This document shows, in pieces, positions 9,190 to 18,805 of a DNA stretch of 64,000 nt. Below the pieces are notes generated by a model, which worked only from the letters and a program-made list of their open reading frames with translations, was not told the DNA's origin and made no database searches. The position numbers and the translations under genes were made by a program. Each line of letters starts with the position of its first letter. The stretch's first letter is position 1. Source of the stretch: Magnetococcales bacterium (lineage in GTDB: Bacteria > Pseudomonadota > Magnetococcia > Magnetococcales > UBA8363); assembly GCA_015232865.1 (NCBI GenBank), contig JADFYU010000006.1:44201-108200 (forward strand), in the 5' to 3' direction.

Positions 9190-10170
9190 ATGAGTAGAAT
9201 ACCAACAAAAAAAACCATATCTATTGTGCTGCCTGTCTATGATGAAGAAAAAAATTTGCAGCCTTTATACGAACAGTTGGTTGCGGTTTTGCAAACCATG
9301 GACGTGACCTATGAAATCATTTTTGTCGATGACGGCAGCCGCGACGGCTCTTTTGAGATCATACAAAAGCTGCACCAGGAAAAACCACAGGTCAAAGCCA
9401 TTCAGTTGCGAAAGCATTCCGGCAAAGGCATGGCCTATGTTGCCGGGTTTGAGCAGGCCGAAGGCGAGATAATCGTCACCTTGGATTCCGACCTTCAAGA
9501 TGACCCCAAGGATCTTCCGGCCCTGTTGGCCCATCTCCAGAGCGAAACCGATGTGGTTATCGGCTGGAAAACGACCGGGAAAGGCCACTGGTTTCGTTCG
9601 TTGGCCTCTCGACTGTTCAATCGGGTTGTCTCCGGGTTGGCGGGAATCTCCCTGCACGATGTCAACTCGCCCTTTCGGGTGTTTCGCCGTCAGGTTCTCG
9701 AAGAGATCGAGATCCAAGGGGACCAGTTTCGATTTATTCCGATTTTGGCCGCCTCTCGCGGTTTTTCCGTCGTTGAGGTTCCCATCCACAATCGACCTCG
9801 TTGCCACGGCAACTCAAAATTTGGCGCAGCCCGCTACTATCGTGGTCTGTTGGATCTGATCACCGTCCTTTTTTTAATCCGTTTTTCTCAGCGGCCCCTC
9901 CATTTTTTCGGGGTCAGTGGCCTGCTCTGCGGTTTGAGTGGTTTTTTTATTTTACTGTTTTTCTCTCTGGCCCATCTCTTTCATATACAGGGATTTTTAC
10001 TCGACAGCTCCTGGAATTTGCACAACCGACCACTGCTCAGCCTGGGGATTCTATTGATTATTGTCGGCATCCAGCTTGTTTCAATGGGTCTTCTGGGTGA
10101 GTTGATCATCTCTCGCGACCAAACAATCCGTCATCGTCCACCCATTCGCCGCAAGCTGCCTGAATCGTAA
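9190..10170 (+). CDS. GT2 glycosyltransferase, polyprenyl-phosphate sugar synthase (ArnC/GtrB/DPM1-like)
   Basis: 326 residues. The GT-A fold starts with SIVLPVYDEEKNL, then FVDDGSRDGS and the DxD-type TLDSDLQDDP. Two C-terminal membrane helices (about 235-265 and 285-310) follow, as in GtrB and ArnC. It should load a sugar from a nucleotide donor onto undecaprenyl phosphate at the inner face of the membrane. This would feed the ArnT-like transferase encoded upstream. It starts eight bases after the YdjC stop and is followed with no gap by the next transferase, so it sits within one operon. Confidence 0.85.
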   Translation: MSRIPTKKTISIVLPVYDEEKNLQPLYEQLVAVLQTMDVTYEIIFVDDGSRDGSFEIIQKLHQEKPQVKAIQLRKHSGKGMAYVAGFEQAEGEIIVTLDSDLQDDPKDLPALLAHLQSETDVVIGWKTTGKGHWFRSLASRLFNRVVSGLAGISLHDVNSPFRVFRRQVLEEIEIQGDQFRFIPILAASRGFSVVEVPIHNRPRCHGNSKFGAARYYRGLLDLITVLFLIRFSQRPLHFFGVSGLLCGLSGFFILLFFSLAHLFHIQGFLLDSSWNLHNRPLLSLGILLIIVGIQLVSMGLLGELIISRDQTIRHRPPIRRKLPES

Positions 10171-10171
10171 C

Positions 10172-11314
10172 ATGCGTATCGCAATCGTCGGGCTGGCCCA
10201 CCCATTTCGCGGGGGAATTTCTCATCACACCACCCGATTATGTCAGGCACTTCAAAAACAACATGAGGTGCATCTTTTTTCCTTGAGCCGCCAATACCCA
10301 AGCTGGCTGTTTCCGGGCCAAACCCAGATCGATCACTCCAAAAAAAGTTTTTCCTTCCCCAATACCGCCTGTCTGGACTCCATGAACCCTTTCTCCTGGA
10401 TCAACACCTGGCGAAAAATTCGGGCGTTCAAAGCCGATGCCATTCTTTTTATCTGGTGGCATCCTTTTTTTGCGCCGGCTTTTGGCACGATAATCCGCTT
10501 GCTCTCCTGGTTTGACGCCACGCCATCGTTTCTTCTCTGTCATAACGTCAAACCCCATGAAAACAGCAGAGCAGACCGGATACTTCTCAACTTTGCCTAT
10601 CGACGAGCCAAAGGATTTCTGGTTCACTCAAACCAGGAAAAGCAGATGTTGCAACCCTGGGTTCCGGGTCGGGATATCGTTGTTCATGGCCATCCGATCT
10701 ATGACCAGTTTATGGAGGAAAAACCGATTGATGCGCAGATTGCCAAAAAAAAATGGGGGCTTTCGGGAAAAAAGGTGGTGTTGTTTTTCGGCTTTATTCG
10801 GCCTTACAAAGGGTTGTCGGTATTGCTGGAGAGTCTGCTGTTACCGCAAATAATCGAAGAGACTCATCTGTTGGTGGCCGGAGAGTTTTATGAAAGCGCC
10901 CACACCTATCGCCCGGCTCTGGATGCTCTGGCCGGACAAGGGCGGTTGACCCTTCTCGATTATTATCTGCCAAACGAGCAAGTTCCCACCATCTTTGCCG
11001 CCAGCGATGTGCTGGTGGCTCCGTATCTCTCAGCCTCCCAAAGCGGCGTCATCCAGATCGCCCGCGCCTTTCATATTCCGGTGGTTGCCAGCCAGGTTGG
11101 CGGACTCTCGGAAATGGTCAACCACGGTGTCGATGGCTGGCTGGTCCCGCCTGGAGATGCGCAGGCTTTAGCCCATGGAATCCAATCCTGTTTGACAAAA
11201 CTGCCACCCCGGTCGGGTTTGGCCGCAAAAGCTGACGAGAACGGGCCGGACTGGGAGAACATGGCCATGGCGGTAACCGATCTGATGCAAAAACCAAGAG
11301 GAAATCGTCCCTAA
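10172..11314 (+). CDS. GT4 family glycosyltransferase
   Basis: 380 residues with the GT-B layout. The N-terminal half starts MRIAIVGLAHPFRGGISHHT, and the C-terminal nucleotide-sugar domain has FFGFIRPYKGL, VLVAPYLSASQSGV and a conserved Glu segment near GGLSEMV. This is a retaining GT4 transferase that would extend the glycan in the cytosol or at the membrane face. Donor and acceptor cannot be read from the sequence. It follows the GT2 gene by one base and abuts the methyltransferase gene. Confidence 0.85.
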   Translation: MRIAIVGLAHPFRGGISHHTTRLCQALQKQHEVHLFSLSRQYPSWLFPGQTQIDHSKKSFSFPNTACLDSMNPFSWINTWRKIRAFKADAILFIWWHPFFAPAFGTIIRLLSWFDATPSFLLCHNVKPHENSRADRILLNFAYRRAKGFLVHSNQEKQMLQPWVPGRDIVVHGHPIYDQFMEEKPIDAQIAKKKWGLSGKKVVLFFGFIRPYKGLSVLLESLLLPQIIEETHLLVAGEFYESAHTYRPALDALAGQGRLTLLDYYLPNEQVPTIFAASDVLVAPYLSASQSGVIQIARAFHIPVVASQVGGLSEMVNHGVDGWLVPPGDAQALAHGIQSCLTKLPPRSGLAAKADENGPDWENMAMAVTDLMQKPRGNRP

Positions 11315-12151
11315 ATGGATACGCCTATCAATCAATCTCCGGTCGTCATGGAGGGCAAAGGGCTGGATTATGAGCGTTTTGCCCTGCAAAAACTGTTTGG
11401 AAAACTGGTGGAAAAAGAGGGTCTGAAATCGGTGTTGGAGCTTCCGGCCAAAGGGGAGAAAGCCATGCCCTCCCTCTATTCGCTACCGTTTGCCAAAGCC
11501 GGATGCGCGGTAACCCTGGTTAACCCGGTCGAGCAATCCATGTGGGCTTGGCAAGCTCTGGAACTTCCGCTCAAACAGTTCTCCTGTTCAAACATCGTGG
11601 CGACTGGATTGGAGCCGGGTGGCTTCGATCTGGTTTGGAATTTCATGACGCTGGCCCAAATCGACCAAAAAGAGGCGTTGGTTGCGGAGATGGCGAGATT
11701 GAGCCGCCGTTTTGTGATGGTCATGGCGGTCAATCGCTTTAATCCGGGTTTTTTTGTCCATCGCCTGGTTCATCGGATCAGCGGCACTCCCTGGAGTCAC
11801 GGTGATGTAGCCTTCATGAACCCGTTTTATACCGCAAATTTTCTAAAAAGCCAGGGGTTGTCCGTGGTCCGTGTCGGGACGGTGGATACCCCACCCTATC
11901 CCGACTCTTTGGGGTTTCGGGATATGCGGTTGCACCGGATGAATGTGGATTTGAACACCGTAAACTGGGACAGTCGGACGATTGGCTGGATGAAGAGTGG
12001 CCGTTATCCCATCAAACTGGAGGCACTCTATCTGGCAGAACGGCTACCGTTACCCCTCTGGTTGAAACTGGCCTATGCTCACCTTTTTTATGTTTTGGCT
12101 GAGGTAAAACAACCGGAAATTGTGGACGTCCACAAACATACAAAGGCTTGA
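11315..12151 (+). CDS. Probable SAM-dependent methyltransferase
   Basis: 278 residues. Weak class I methyltransferase features are visible: VLELPAKGEKAMPS in place of the usual Gly-rich motif I, VTLVNPVEQSM as motif II, and GGFDLVWNFMTLAQ as the post-motif acidic loop with the following helix. Loop I is unusual because it lacks the GxGxG pattern, so SAM binding is an inference from overall layout. It begins directly after the GT4 stop and precedes the radical SAM gene by a few bases. A role in capping or modifying the glycan is plausible. Confidence 0.6.
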   Translation: MDTPINQSPVVMEGKGLDYERFALQKLFGKLVEKEGLKSVLELPAKGEKAMPSLYSLPFAKAGCAVTLVNPVEQSMWAWQALELPLKQFSCSNIVATGLEPGGFDLVWNFMTLAQIDQKEALVAEMARLSRRFVMVMAVNRFNPGFFVHRLVHRISGTPWSHGDVAFMNPFYTANFLKSQGLSVVRVGTVDTPPYPDSLGFRDMRLHRMNVDLNTVNWDSRTIGWMKSGRYPIKLEALYLAERLPLPLWLKLAYAHLFYVLAEVKQPEIVDVHKHTKA

Positions 12152-12157
12152 AACAAT

Positions 12158-13339
12158 ATGCGTTTACGAGATTATCTGATCGAAGTGGCTCCGAAATCTC
12201 CACTCTATTCCGCTGTACGACGGGGTTGGATAAAGCCGATAGCCCCACTTACCCTGACCTTTTCGGTAACCCCGGCCTGCCAAAGCCGCTGCTTGACCTG
12301 CCAGATCGGTCAACGTTTTGCAGAACAACCCAGATTGACCCAGAAAAATTTGAGCCTGACGGAGATCGAGACGATTTTCAGTTCGTTGGGACCGATCTAT
12401 TTTTTTAACATCTCCGGTGGTGAACCCTTCATGCGCACCGATCTGGCCGAGATCATCCGACTGGCCTGTCTCTACCTGAAACCCCGCCTGATCCACATTC
12501 CGACCAACGCCTTGGAGCCTGAAACCATTGAAAAGAGCACGCGGGAGATCTTGGCTGTAATCGACGAACATGGCCCCTCCTCGGTCTCGTTGACCATCAA
12601 ACCCTCCATTGACGGAGTGGGCGAAATCCACGACAAAATTCGTGGATTTGCCGGTAATTTCGCCAAACTGGAGCAGACGTTGGATCGTCTGCTGGCCTTG
12701 AAAAAACACCACCCCCGGCTGCATGTGGATCTGGGAACCGTCATATCGGTTTATAATATCGATCATATGGATGAACTGGAAAGTTGGGTCCACAACCGGG
12801 GGGTAGACTCCTATCGGCATGAAATTGCCGAATGCCGATATGAGTTTCACAACCAAACCGACAACATTACCCCAAGCCAGGCGGTTTATGCGCGGCTAAT
12901 TGCCGGATTTCAAGATAAAATAAAAGGACATCTTCACCACAAAACCCGTCTGACCCAGGCGACCGAATCGGTTCGATTGGTCTATTACGAGGTGGCCTTG
13001 AAAATTATCCAGGAGGGTCGTCAGGTCACCCCCTGTTATGGGGGGATTTCCAATATTCATCTCAACTACGATGGCGAAGTCTGGCCCTGTTGCGTGTTGG
13101 GCAGCGACAAATCACTGGGCAATGCGCGTTCCTATCACGGAGATATTCGACGGTTGTTACAGTCCGATCAGGCCACCTTGTCCAGACGTTTTATTTCGGA
13201 AGGGGGGTGTGCCTGCCCTTTGGCCAATCAATGGCTCAACAATATTTTACTCCACCCTCGCTGGATGTTTCGGGTACTGTTCCAATTTTTGGCGGTTTTG
13301 ATTCGTTCTTTCAAAGTTTCCACCCATTCGACACCCTGA
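12158..13339 (+). CDS. Radical SAM/SPASM-domain protein
   Basis: 393 residues. The radical SAM cluster motif is CQSRCLTC (CX3CX2C), followed by FNISGGEPFMR, the GGE motif that contacts SAM. The C-terminal part has CYGGISNIHLNYDGEVWPCCVLG and a final GGCACPL, a SPASM-type auxiliary Fe-S site. The family modifies peptides or small molecules by radical chemistry. Placed among sugar transferases, it may act on a sugar or a carrier, but the substrate is unknown. The ATG at 12158 has little upstream room because the methyltransferase ends at 12151. Confidence 0.85.
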   Translation: MRLRDYLIEVAPKSPLYSAVRRGWIKPIAPLTLTFSVTPACQSRCLTCQIGQRFAEQPRLTQKNLSLTEIETIFSSLGPIYFFNISGGEPFMRTDLAEIIRLACLYLKPRLIHIPTNALEPETIEKSTREILAVIDEHGPSSVSLTIKPSIDGVGEIHDKIRGFAGNFAKLEQTLDRLLALKKHHPRLHVDLGTVISVYNIDHMDELESWVHNRGVDSYRHEIAECRYEFHNQTDNITPSQAVYARLIAGFQDKIKGHLHHKTRLTQATESVRLVYYEVALKIIQEGRQVTPCYGGISNIHLNYDGEVWPCCVLGSDKSLGNARSYHGDIRRLLQSDQATLSRRFISEGGCACPLANQWLNNILLHPRWMFRVLFQFLAVLIRSFKVSTHSTP

Positions 13340-13355
13340 CAAAGGAGTCGATCCA

Positions 13356-14246
13356 TTGATTTCAGTCATCATTCCCTGTTTTGACTCGGCAACCACCATC
13401 GGCGCGACCCTGAACGCCATAACCCGACAACAAGGGGTGGATTTTGAGGTGATCGTGGTCAATAGTCCCGACCCGAAAACAGAGGCGATCATCCGCGAGC
13501 AATTTCCCCAGGTCACCCTGCTGCAACAACCACAGAAAACCAGCGCAGCCGAGGCCAGGAATCGAGGCACCCAACAGGCTCAAGGAGCGTTTTTCGCCTT
13601 TTTGGACTCCGATTGCACGGTTGACCCCGACTGGCTGCAACGCCTGTTGGCGGTCTACGATTCCAAACGGTATTGTGGGGTGGGTGGACCGATTAAAAAC
13701 GGCAACCCGGAGAGTCACATCAGTTGGGCTGGATATCTTCTTGAGTTCAGCGATTTTCTGCCCGATGGCACACGGCAAACAGTCTCTCATATCCCCTCAG
13801 GAAACCTCTTTTTATCCAGAGAGGTATTTAATAAAAGTGGTGGATTTCCAGAACAATTCGGCTATGCTCAGGAGGATCGTCTTTTTAGTCTGAGATTGGT
13901 GGAAGAACAGGGCAAACCTTTTTTGTTTAATCCGGAAACAGCCGTTTATCACCAACAGCGCAGCCAGGCTCACGCCTTTCTTCGTCATCAATACCATATC
14001 GGCCAGGGCGGGGCGGAGATTTTAAAAAGGGTCTCCCTACGCGGTTCGGCTCTGGTGGCCTGGCGTCAATGGATCTGGTTACTCCTCCCGCTGATCCCTT
14101 TTATCAAACTCTCAGGCTGTTTACGTCGGGCTATGCTCTGGCAACCGAAGCTCTTCTTGCAAAAACCGCCTATTTTGTGGTGGATGTTACGAGGAACCTG
14201 GCATTGGGCCATCGGGTTTTGCAGCCGGATCAGCAGCCGTTCCTAG
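13356..14246 (+). CDS. GT2 family glycosyltransferase with TTG start
   Basis: 296 residues beginning at a TTG codon, preceded by AAAGGAG at 13341-13347 at good spacing. The protein opens ISVIIPCFDSATTIGATLNAI and has a DSDCTVDPDWL acidic motif and GGFPEQFGYAQEDRLFSLRL, normal for inverting GT-A enzymes. A hydrophobic segment near residues 225-260 may tether it to the membrane. It is the last gene of the rightward glycan arm and faces the flippase gene across 49 bp. Confidence 0.8.
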   Translation: MISVIIPCFDSATTIGATLNAITRQQGVDFEVIVVNSPDPKTEAIIREQFPQVTLLQQPQKTSAAEARNRGTQQAQGAFFAFLDSDCTVDPDWLQRLLAVYDSKRYCGVGGPIKNGNPESHISWAGYLLEFSDFLPDGTRQTVSHIPSGNLFLSREVFNKSGGFPEQFGYAQEDRLFSLRLVEEQGKPFLFNPETAVYHQQRSQAHAFLRHQYHIGQGGAEILKRVSLRGSALVAWRQWIWLLLPLIPFIKLSGCLRRAMLWQPKLFLQKPPILWWMLRGTWHWAIGFCSRISSRS

Positions 14247-14295
14247 AGCGGGTAGACTTCCGGGCAATCTGGACAATTTAATTTTTCCGCGACCC

Positions 14296-15843
14296 TTAAC
14301 TCGATTTTGGCAACCACCACGCCACCCACCCCTTGGGTAGATGGCTGGACAGTATAGCCCGCTCCTCACGAGTAATGGGTAACACTCTCGGGGCGATCAG
14401 AATCAGGACAAGGGCAAAAGAGAGGGCGAGAACCATTAGCGCAAACAGACCGGGTTCGGGGTAGAGGCGGGTCGGAGCGGCCAGGAGAGTCGACAATACC
14501 AAAAACAAAACGGAAAATTTCAGGGAAAGCCGGTTTGCCAAGCCGAAAAAGAGGTTTGGCTTCTCCTCTGTCACCTTCACCGCCGTTTCCAGGGGAGCGA
14601 CCACCACCAGTAGATTGACCACGGCGGCCAGTGCCGCACTTCCGGCGGTGGCGACAACCGCGCCGATGGCACCAAAATAGTGGATGAGAACAATCCCTGA
14701 AATCAGGTTCAAAAGCCCTTGAAAGGCGTTCAGGTAGAGAAAAACCGGCTCTCTGTCCAGGGGGAACAGCAAATCCTGGGTGGTCTCCCCTGCCAGAATG
14801 ACGATCAGGATCTGAAACCCGGCAAATAACCGGATCAACACAGCGGCATCCAGAAACTCCTCAGAATAAAAAACCAAGATTAGATGGTCGGCGTGGATCA
14901 ACAAAAAGACCAGAACCGGAACAGCCAATACCACGGCCAGTTTACTGATCTGTTGCCAGATTCGAACCAGCCCGCCGACCCCATCCTGAACTAGAGCGGA
15001 AGAGTAGAGGCTTGGCGACAGACGTTCCACGGAGGTCAGCAACACCATGCCTCCGTACAGAACCAACATATAGGCGACTTCATAGTGGGCGATGACTTTT
15101 TTGTCGTTGATCAAAAAGAGAAGCAAGAGCAGGTCAATGCTTTTCTTCTGCATGAAATTGAACAGGGTTCCCAACCAGACCCATCTGGCAAATTGCCTGA
15201 CCCGCCCCAGGGAGAACGACTCTGGCGACGGGTGCAGAATGGTCCGACTGCGAAATCCATAAAATAGCAGTTGCAATCCGTTCACCACCACCATCAACCA
15301 CAACAGATTCTCTACGGCAATGCCAATTTCGACCAAAAAAAGAACACCCGCCAGTTGGGCGATTGAGACCCCGATCTCTACCCCGGAGTAATACCGCATA
15401 TCAACTCGGGCGATGACGATAAAAATAAAGCCATCCATGGTGCCCCGCATTAAAAACAGCACCAAAAGAATGGAGAGATACGACTTATCCAGATAGGTCG
15501 CTAACCATACGCTTTCGTTGTGTAGAAAAAAAAACGTGCCTCCTACAACCAAAATCAGGAGAAACCGGCGAATCAAGACCTGTCTGACCAGATAACTGCA
15601 CTGCCCTTCCCTGTTCTCCAACAACAGACGGGGAATATAGACGCTAAAGGTGGTGTATAGCCCCATATCGGTCAGCTTGATCAACAATTCGACCCAAGCA
15701 ATCAGAGCGACGTAAAGACCAAAAGATTCCGCCCCCAGAGCTTTGGCCGCCAGGATGGAAACAATAAAAGTGAGCAGGGTGCGCCCGGACATTCCGATCT
15801 GTCCCCAAAAAAGAGCCTGAAACGGAAAGGAGGATTTGATCAT
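14296..15843 (-). CDS. Wzx-like oligosaccharide flippase
   Basis: 515 residues with about 12-14 membrane helices. It opens FPFQALFWGQIGMSGRTLLTFIVSILAAKALGAESFGLYVALIA, of the polysaccharide-synthase/flippase type (here cited in pieces: GAESFGLY is the hallmark). It would carry an undecaprenyl-linked oligosaccharide from the cytosolic to the periplasmic face. It is the last gene of the leftward arm, its start overlapping the stop of the GT4 gene by four bases. A REP-like fragment lies inside the gene at 14579-14593 without disturbing the frame. Confidence 0.85.
   Translation of the reverse strand: MIKSSFPFQALFWGQIGMSGRTLLTFIVSILAAKALGAESFGLYVALIAWVELLIKLTDMGLYTTFSVYIPRLLLENREGQCSYLVRQVLIRRFLLILVVGGTFFFLHNESVWLATYLDKSYLSILLVLFLMRGTMDGFIFIVIARVDMRYYSGVEIGVSIAQLAGVLFLVEIGIAVENLLWLMVVVNGLQLLFYGFRSRTILHPSPESFSLGRVRQFARWVWLGTLFNFMQKKSIDLLLLLFLINDKKVIAHYEVAYMLVLYGGMVLLTSVERLSPSLYSSALVQDGVGGLVRIWQQISKLAVVLAVPVLVFLLIHADHLILVFYSEEFLDAAVLIRLFAGFQILIVILAGETTQDLLFPLDREPVFLYLNAFQGLLNLISGIVLIHYFGAIGAVVATAGSAALAAVVNLLVVVAPLETAVKVTEEKPNLFFGLANRLSLKFSVLFLVLSTLLAAPTRLYPEPGLFALMVLALSFALVLILIAPRVLPITREERAILSSHLPKGWVAWWLPKSS
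14579..14593 (-). repeat. Partial REP-like repeat inside the flippase gene
   Basis: ACCGCCGTTTCCAGG on the plus strand, 15 bases identical to the core of the copies at 8333 and 19705. It may be chance conservation, but it is the same core and the same strand orientation. Confidence 0.45.
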
Positions 15844-16997
15844 GGACAGACCTCCCGGACCACTTCCCGGTAGAGCGTGGAGATTTGCTCGATATAACGG
15901 GAAGCGGTATACAACGCTTGGGCGCGCTTTTGTCCGGCCTGCCCCATGCGGCGTGCCTGTTCCGGGTTGTCGAGCAGGAAAAGAATGGCTGCACTCAGGG
16001 CGATCGGATCGTTGGCAGGCACCAACAGCCCGGTTTCACCATCCACAACCAATTCGGCCAGTCCGCCGGTTCGACTGGCAATCACCGGCAAGCCCATGGC
16101 CATGGCCTCTGCCGTGGTCATGGACGACCCTTCAAAAAGGCTGGGTTGCAGATAGATATCCAGACCGTGGTAAAGATTGGCGTTGTGACTTTGACTGCCT
16201 GAAAACAGAACCCGTCCCTGTATATCCGAACAAGAGGCCCGCTGCCGTAAAGCGCTCATCATCGGTCCATCTCCGGTAATGCGCAGAGTGGCCAACGGGT
16301 TTTGGATCACCACCAACGCCAGGGCTTCCAACAATACCGGCAGCCCTTTTTGCCACACCAGACGACCCACCGTACCCAGTCGGGCTTGAAATGAGACCGG
16401 AGAGGATGACGAATAAAAAAGATGATCGTCATAGGGGGCCGGAAGTATGTGCAGGCGGGGATCTGCCCGGCTGTCCGCTTCGATGGCGGCTACCGCATGA
16501 GAGACGGCGATGAGACGATGATTGAGCCGGTTCATACGAACGTTACACAACGGGTAGATAATCTGCTCGACCCAGTCGTCGATCTTTGACAACGAGGCCC
16601 TCTCAAACGGCTGGCCAAAGGCAAGCCGCCAATCCCCCATATCGTGGTGGGTGGTAACCAGAGCAGCGCGACCATAGAGCCTGGCGGCAATCCGACCATG
16701 AAAGTTTGCCTTATTATTATGGGTATGGACGATATGCGGTCTATAAGCACGCAACAACCGCCAGAGGCTCACGGTGGTAAATGGATCATAAATAGCCCCA
16801 CGCCGATTTAACGGAAACAGTTTGGCGGAAAGATTGTGAAAAGGGGCAGGAATATCTGACAGGGCGTTTCGGATGGAACAGATGGCCATTTCAAAACGGT
16901 CGGGGTCCAGGCGTTGAGCCAGTAGATGCAGATTTTGCTCGATACCGCCGTGGGAGAGCAGTTGGGTGGTCATGTGCAAAACCCGCAACCGCTCCAT
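15840..16997 (-). CDS. GT4 family glycosyltransferase
   Basis: 385 residues, GT-B fold. It opens LRVLHMTTQLLSHGGIEQNLHLLA, with GTVGRLVWQKGLPVLLEA at the start of the C-terminal domain and PSLFEGSSMTTAEAMAMGLPV carrying the EX7E-type donor-binding motif. The gene overlaps the flippase start by four bases and shares one base with the upstream deacetylase-like gene, so the arm is translationally coupled. It is probably a cytosolic chain-extending transferase of the same glycan. Confidence 0.85.
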   Translation of the reverse strand: MERLRVLHMTTQLLSHGGIEQNLHLLAQRLDPDRFEMAICSIRNALSDIPAPFHNLSAKLFPLNRRGAIYDPFTTVSLWRLLRAYRPHIVHTHNNKANFHGRIAARLYGRAALVTTHHDMGDWRLAFGQPFERASLSKIDDWVEQIIYPLCNVRMNRLNHRLIAVSHAVAAIEADSRADPRLHILPAPYDDHLFYSSSSPVSFQARLGTVGRLVWQKGLPVLLEALALVVIQNPLATLRITGDGPMMSALRQRASCSDIQGRVLFSGSQSHNANLYHGLDIYLQPSLFEGSSMTTAEAMAMGLPVIASRTGGLAELVVDGETGLLVPANDPIALSAAILFLLDNPEQARRMGQAGQKRAQALYTASRYIEQISTLYREVVREVCP

Positions 16998-18805
16998 TAC
17001 AATGGACCCTCCAGAGTCAGCCGGGTTGGGGGCTGGGATGGATCAATGGGAATACGGGTTTCGCCCGCTTCAATCACCCAGCCGTCCAACTCTTCTCCGG
17101 TCTCCGTCGTCACCCGGTTTGCCGCAAAGGCGACCCGTAACCAAACAACGCCCGTGGCGGAACCTACCAAACCCGGATTTTTGATTTGCAGAGTTAAACG
17201 ACCATCCGCCTGAGTGTCGGCGATCAAGGGGGTTGATAGCGTCCAAGCCAGCGCCTCCAGGGAGGGAAAACGGTCTATACCAGCTTTTTTCAGGGTCATA
17301 ATCTGCTCTTTGAGCCAACCGACTCCGTGGCGAACCAGATCAAAATCGTGAAAAACCAACGTCGCTGGATAACCCGATTGATGCCAGGCCTGTAACTGTT
17401 TCCACTGTTCGGGATAGCAACCCGGAAGAAACCGGTTTTCTGAAATCCGGGCCGTCAGGGGGATGATTCCCCGACTGGAGATCATTCGATAGCCCGCCTG
17501 TTGCGCCAATACCGGTGTGTTTGTCGTCCGTTGGTGACCTGACGGGACAAAAATCAAGGGACGTTGGCCACACCAATCGGCAATGTGTTGGGCACTCAAA
17601 CGCAAACGGCGGTGCAACTCAACGGCGTAGGAGCCGTGGTCGGGTTTGGAAAATTCCCGATACCAACGGGTGTTGCGATAGCGGTCTTTCGCCTGAGACC
17701 ATTTTTTTTCCTGGGGTGTTAAATGGGTCAAGCCGTGGGACAACGGAGTGAGCAATCCCCTGTGAACACCGTTCAGCATGGCGGCAAACATCTCCCGATA
17801 GTCATCGGTTCGGTTGTTCTGATGAGCGTGATAGACCACTTCAAAAGAGAGGTGGTGATCTCCGGGGCTGCGACTGATCATCTCTTGACCGGCGACTAGA
17901 AGGCGGCCTCGCTGTCTATCGCCATCATCAACCCAGCAGGGAACGATCGCCACGTTTAGATGGGCTTTCTCCCGATCCAGCAGAGTCAAAACCTCACGCC
18001 AAAGCGCCCCACTCATCACCCCCTGATCATATCCGGCCAAAAAAACCCGTTCCGACGAGCCTGGATCATCCATACGCAGGAATGCCGCCCCGTGCCAGCA
18101 CCAACCACAGGCGATGGCTGGGCCGCTCTGTCGCAACAGGTGGCTCAAAAAACCGTGCAAAGGGGCCGGATGCTGCAACACCCAGGCCGGGTTGAAATTC
18201 AACAGCAGGTTTCGAGCCTCACCAAACGGGTGTTCCAGAATGGCCGGGCGTCCCTGGCTCCACCGGGCGACAACCCGTGATGAACGACTCCATTGAATCG
18301 GGTGCAGCAGCCAGTTTTGCAGCAAAAAACGCAGCAAAGGGCGCAGACCAAAATCCCGGCCCTGGCTGGAAAAGGGACGGGATTGGCGTTGGAACAAAAT
18401 CTGCCCGGACAGATTTTTCATGCCGGGTGAGGCAAAGCCGGGATGACCCCGTAGGTGCAGACCAAACGGCTGCCGGGCCGTTTCCTGGTTTAACAGAGCC
18501 ACATCGGCCACCAGGACCAGCCCCTTTTTGTTGGAGAGTTCCAGCAACAGTTGCCGAGTTTGGGTCGATATTTTTTTCCACGGCAGGGCCAGTATCACCA
18601 CCGAGAACAGCAGATGATCCCCATCCAATATCCGTTCTCGGCTCAGCTGGGAGGCAGCCAGGATTTGATGAGGAATGGCCTGCCCCGTCAGCCACTCCCG
18701 ATAGACCCCGGCACGGTTACGTGGCAAGAGCCAAAAGGTGTCCAGCCACCGTTCCGAGGTCAGAGGCGCGGCCTGGAGCAGAAGAACTTCAAAGCGACGG
18801 ATCAT
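16997..18805 (-). CDS. Large polysaccharide deacetylase-like protein
   Basis: 602 residues with no clear signal peptide. After an N-terminal region of about 250 residues without recognisable motifs comes FLRMDDPGSSERV, where the Asp pair resembles the metal-binding start of a NodB-like or DUF2334 fold. SHGLTHLTPQE follows, with His residues in the expected place, and then FVPSGHQRTTN and LVFHDFDLVRHG. The last 70 residues look like a small beta domain. Hydrolase activity on the glycan is a reasonable guess. The gene sits between the GT4 and CDP-alcohol transferase genes with overlaps of one and four bases. Confidence 0.55.
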   Translation of the reverse strand: MIRRFEVLLLQAAPLTSERWLDTFWLLPRNRAGVYREWLTGQAIPHQILAASQLSRERILDGDHLLFSVVILALPWKKISTQTRQLLLELSNKKGLVLVADVALLNQETARQPFGLHLRGHPGFASPGMKNLSGQILFQRQSRPFSSQGRDFGLRPLLRFLLQNWLLHPIQWSRSSRVVARWSQGRPAILEHPFGEARNLLLNFNPAWVLQHPAPLHGFLSHLLRQSGPAIACGWCWHGAAFLRMDDPGSSERVFLAGYDQGVMSGALWREVLTLLDREKAHLNVAIVPCWVDDGDRQRGRLLVAGQEMISRSPGDHHLSFEVVYHAHQNNRTDDYREMFAAMLNGVHRGLLTPLSHGLTHLTPQEKKWSQAKDRYRNTRWYREFSKPDHGSYAVELHRRLRLSAQHIADWCGQRPLIFVPSGHQRTTNTPVLAQQAGYRMISSRGIIPLTARISENRFLPGCYPEQWKQLQAWHQSGYPATLVFHDFDLVRHGVGWLKEQIMTLKKAGIDRFPSLEALAWTLSTPLIADTQADGRLTLQIKNPGLVGSATGVVWLRVAFAANRVTTETGEELDGWVIEAGETRIPIDPSQPPTRLTLEGPL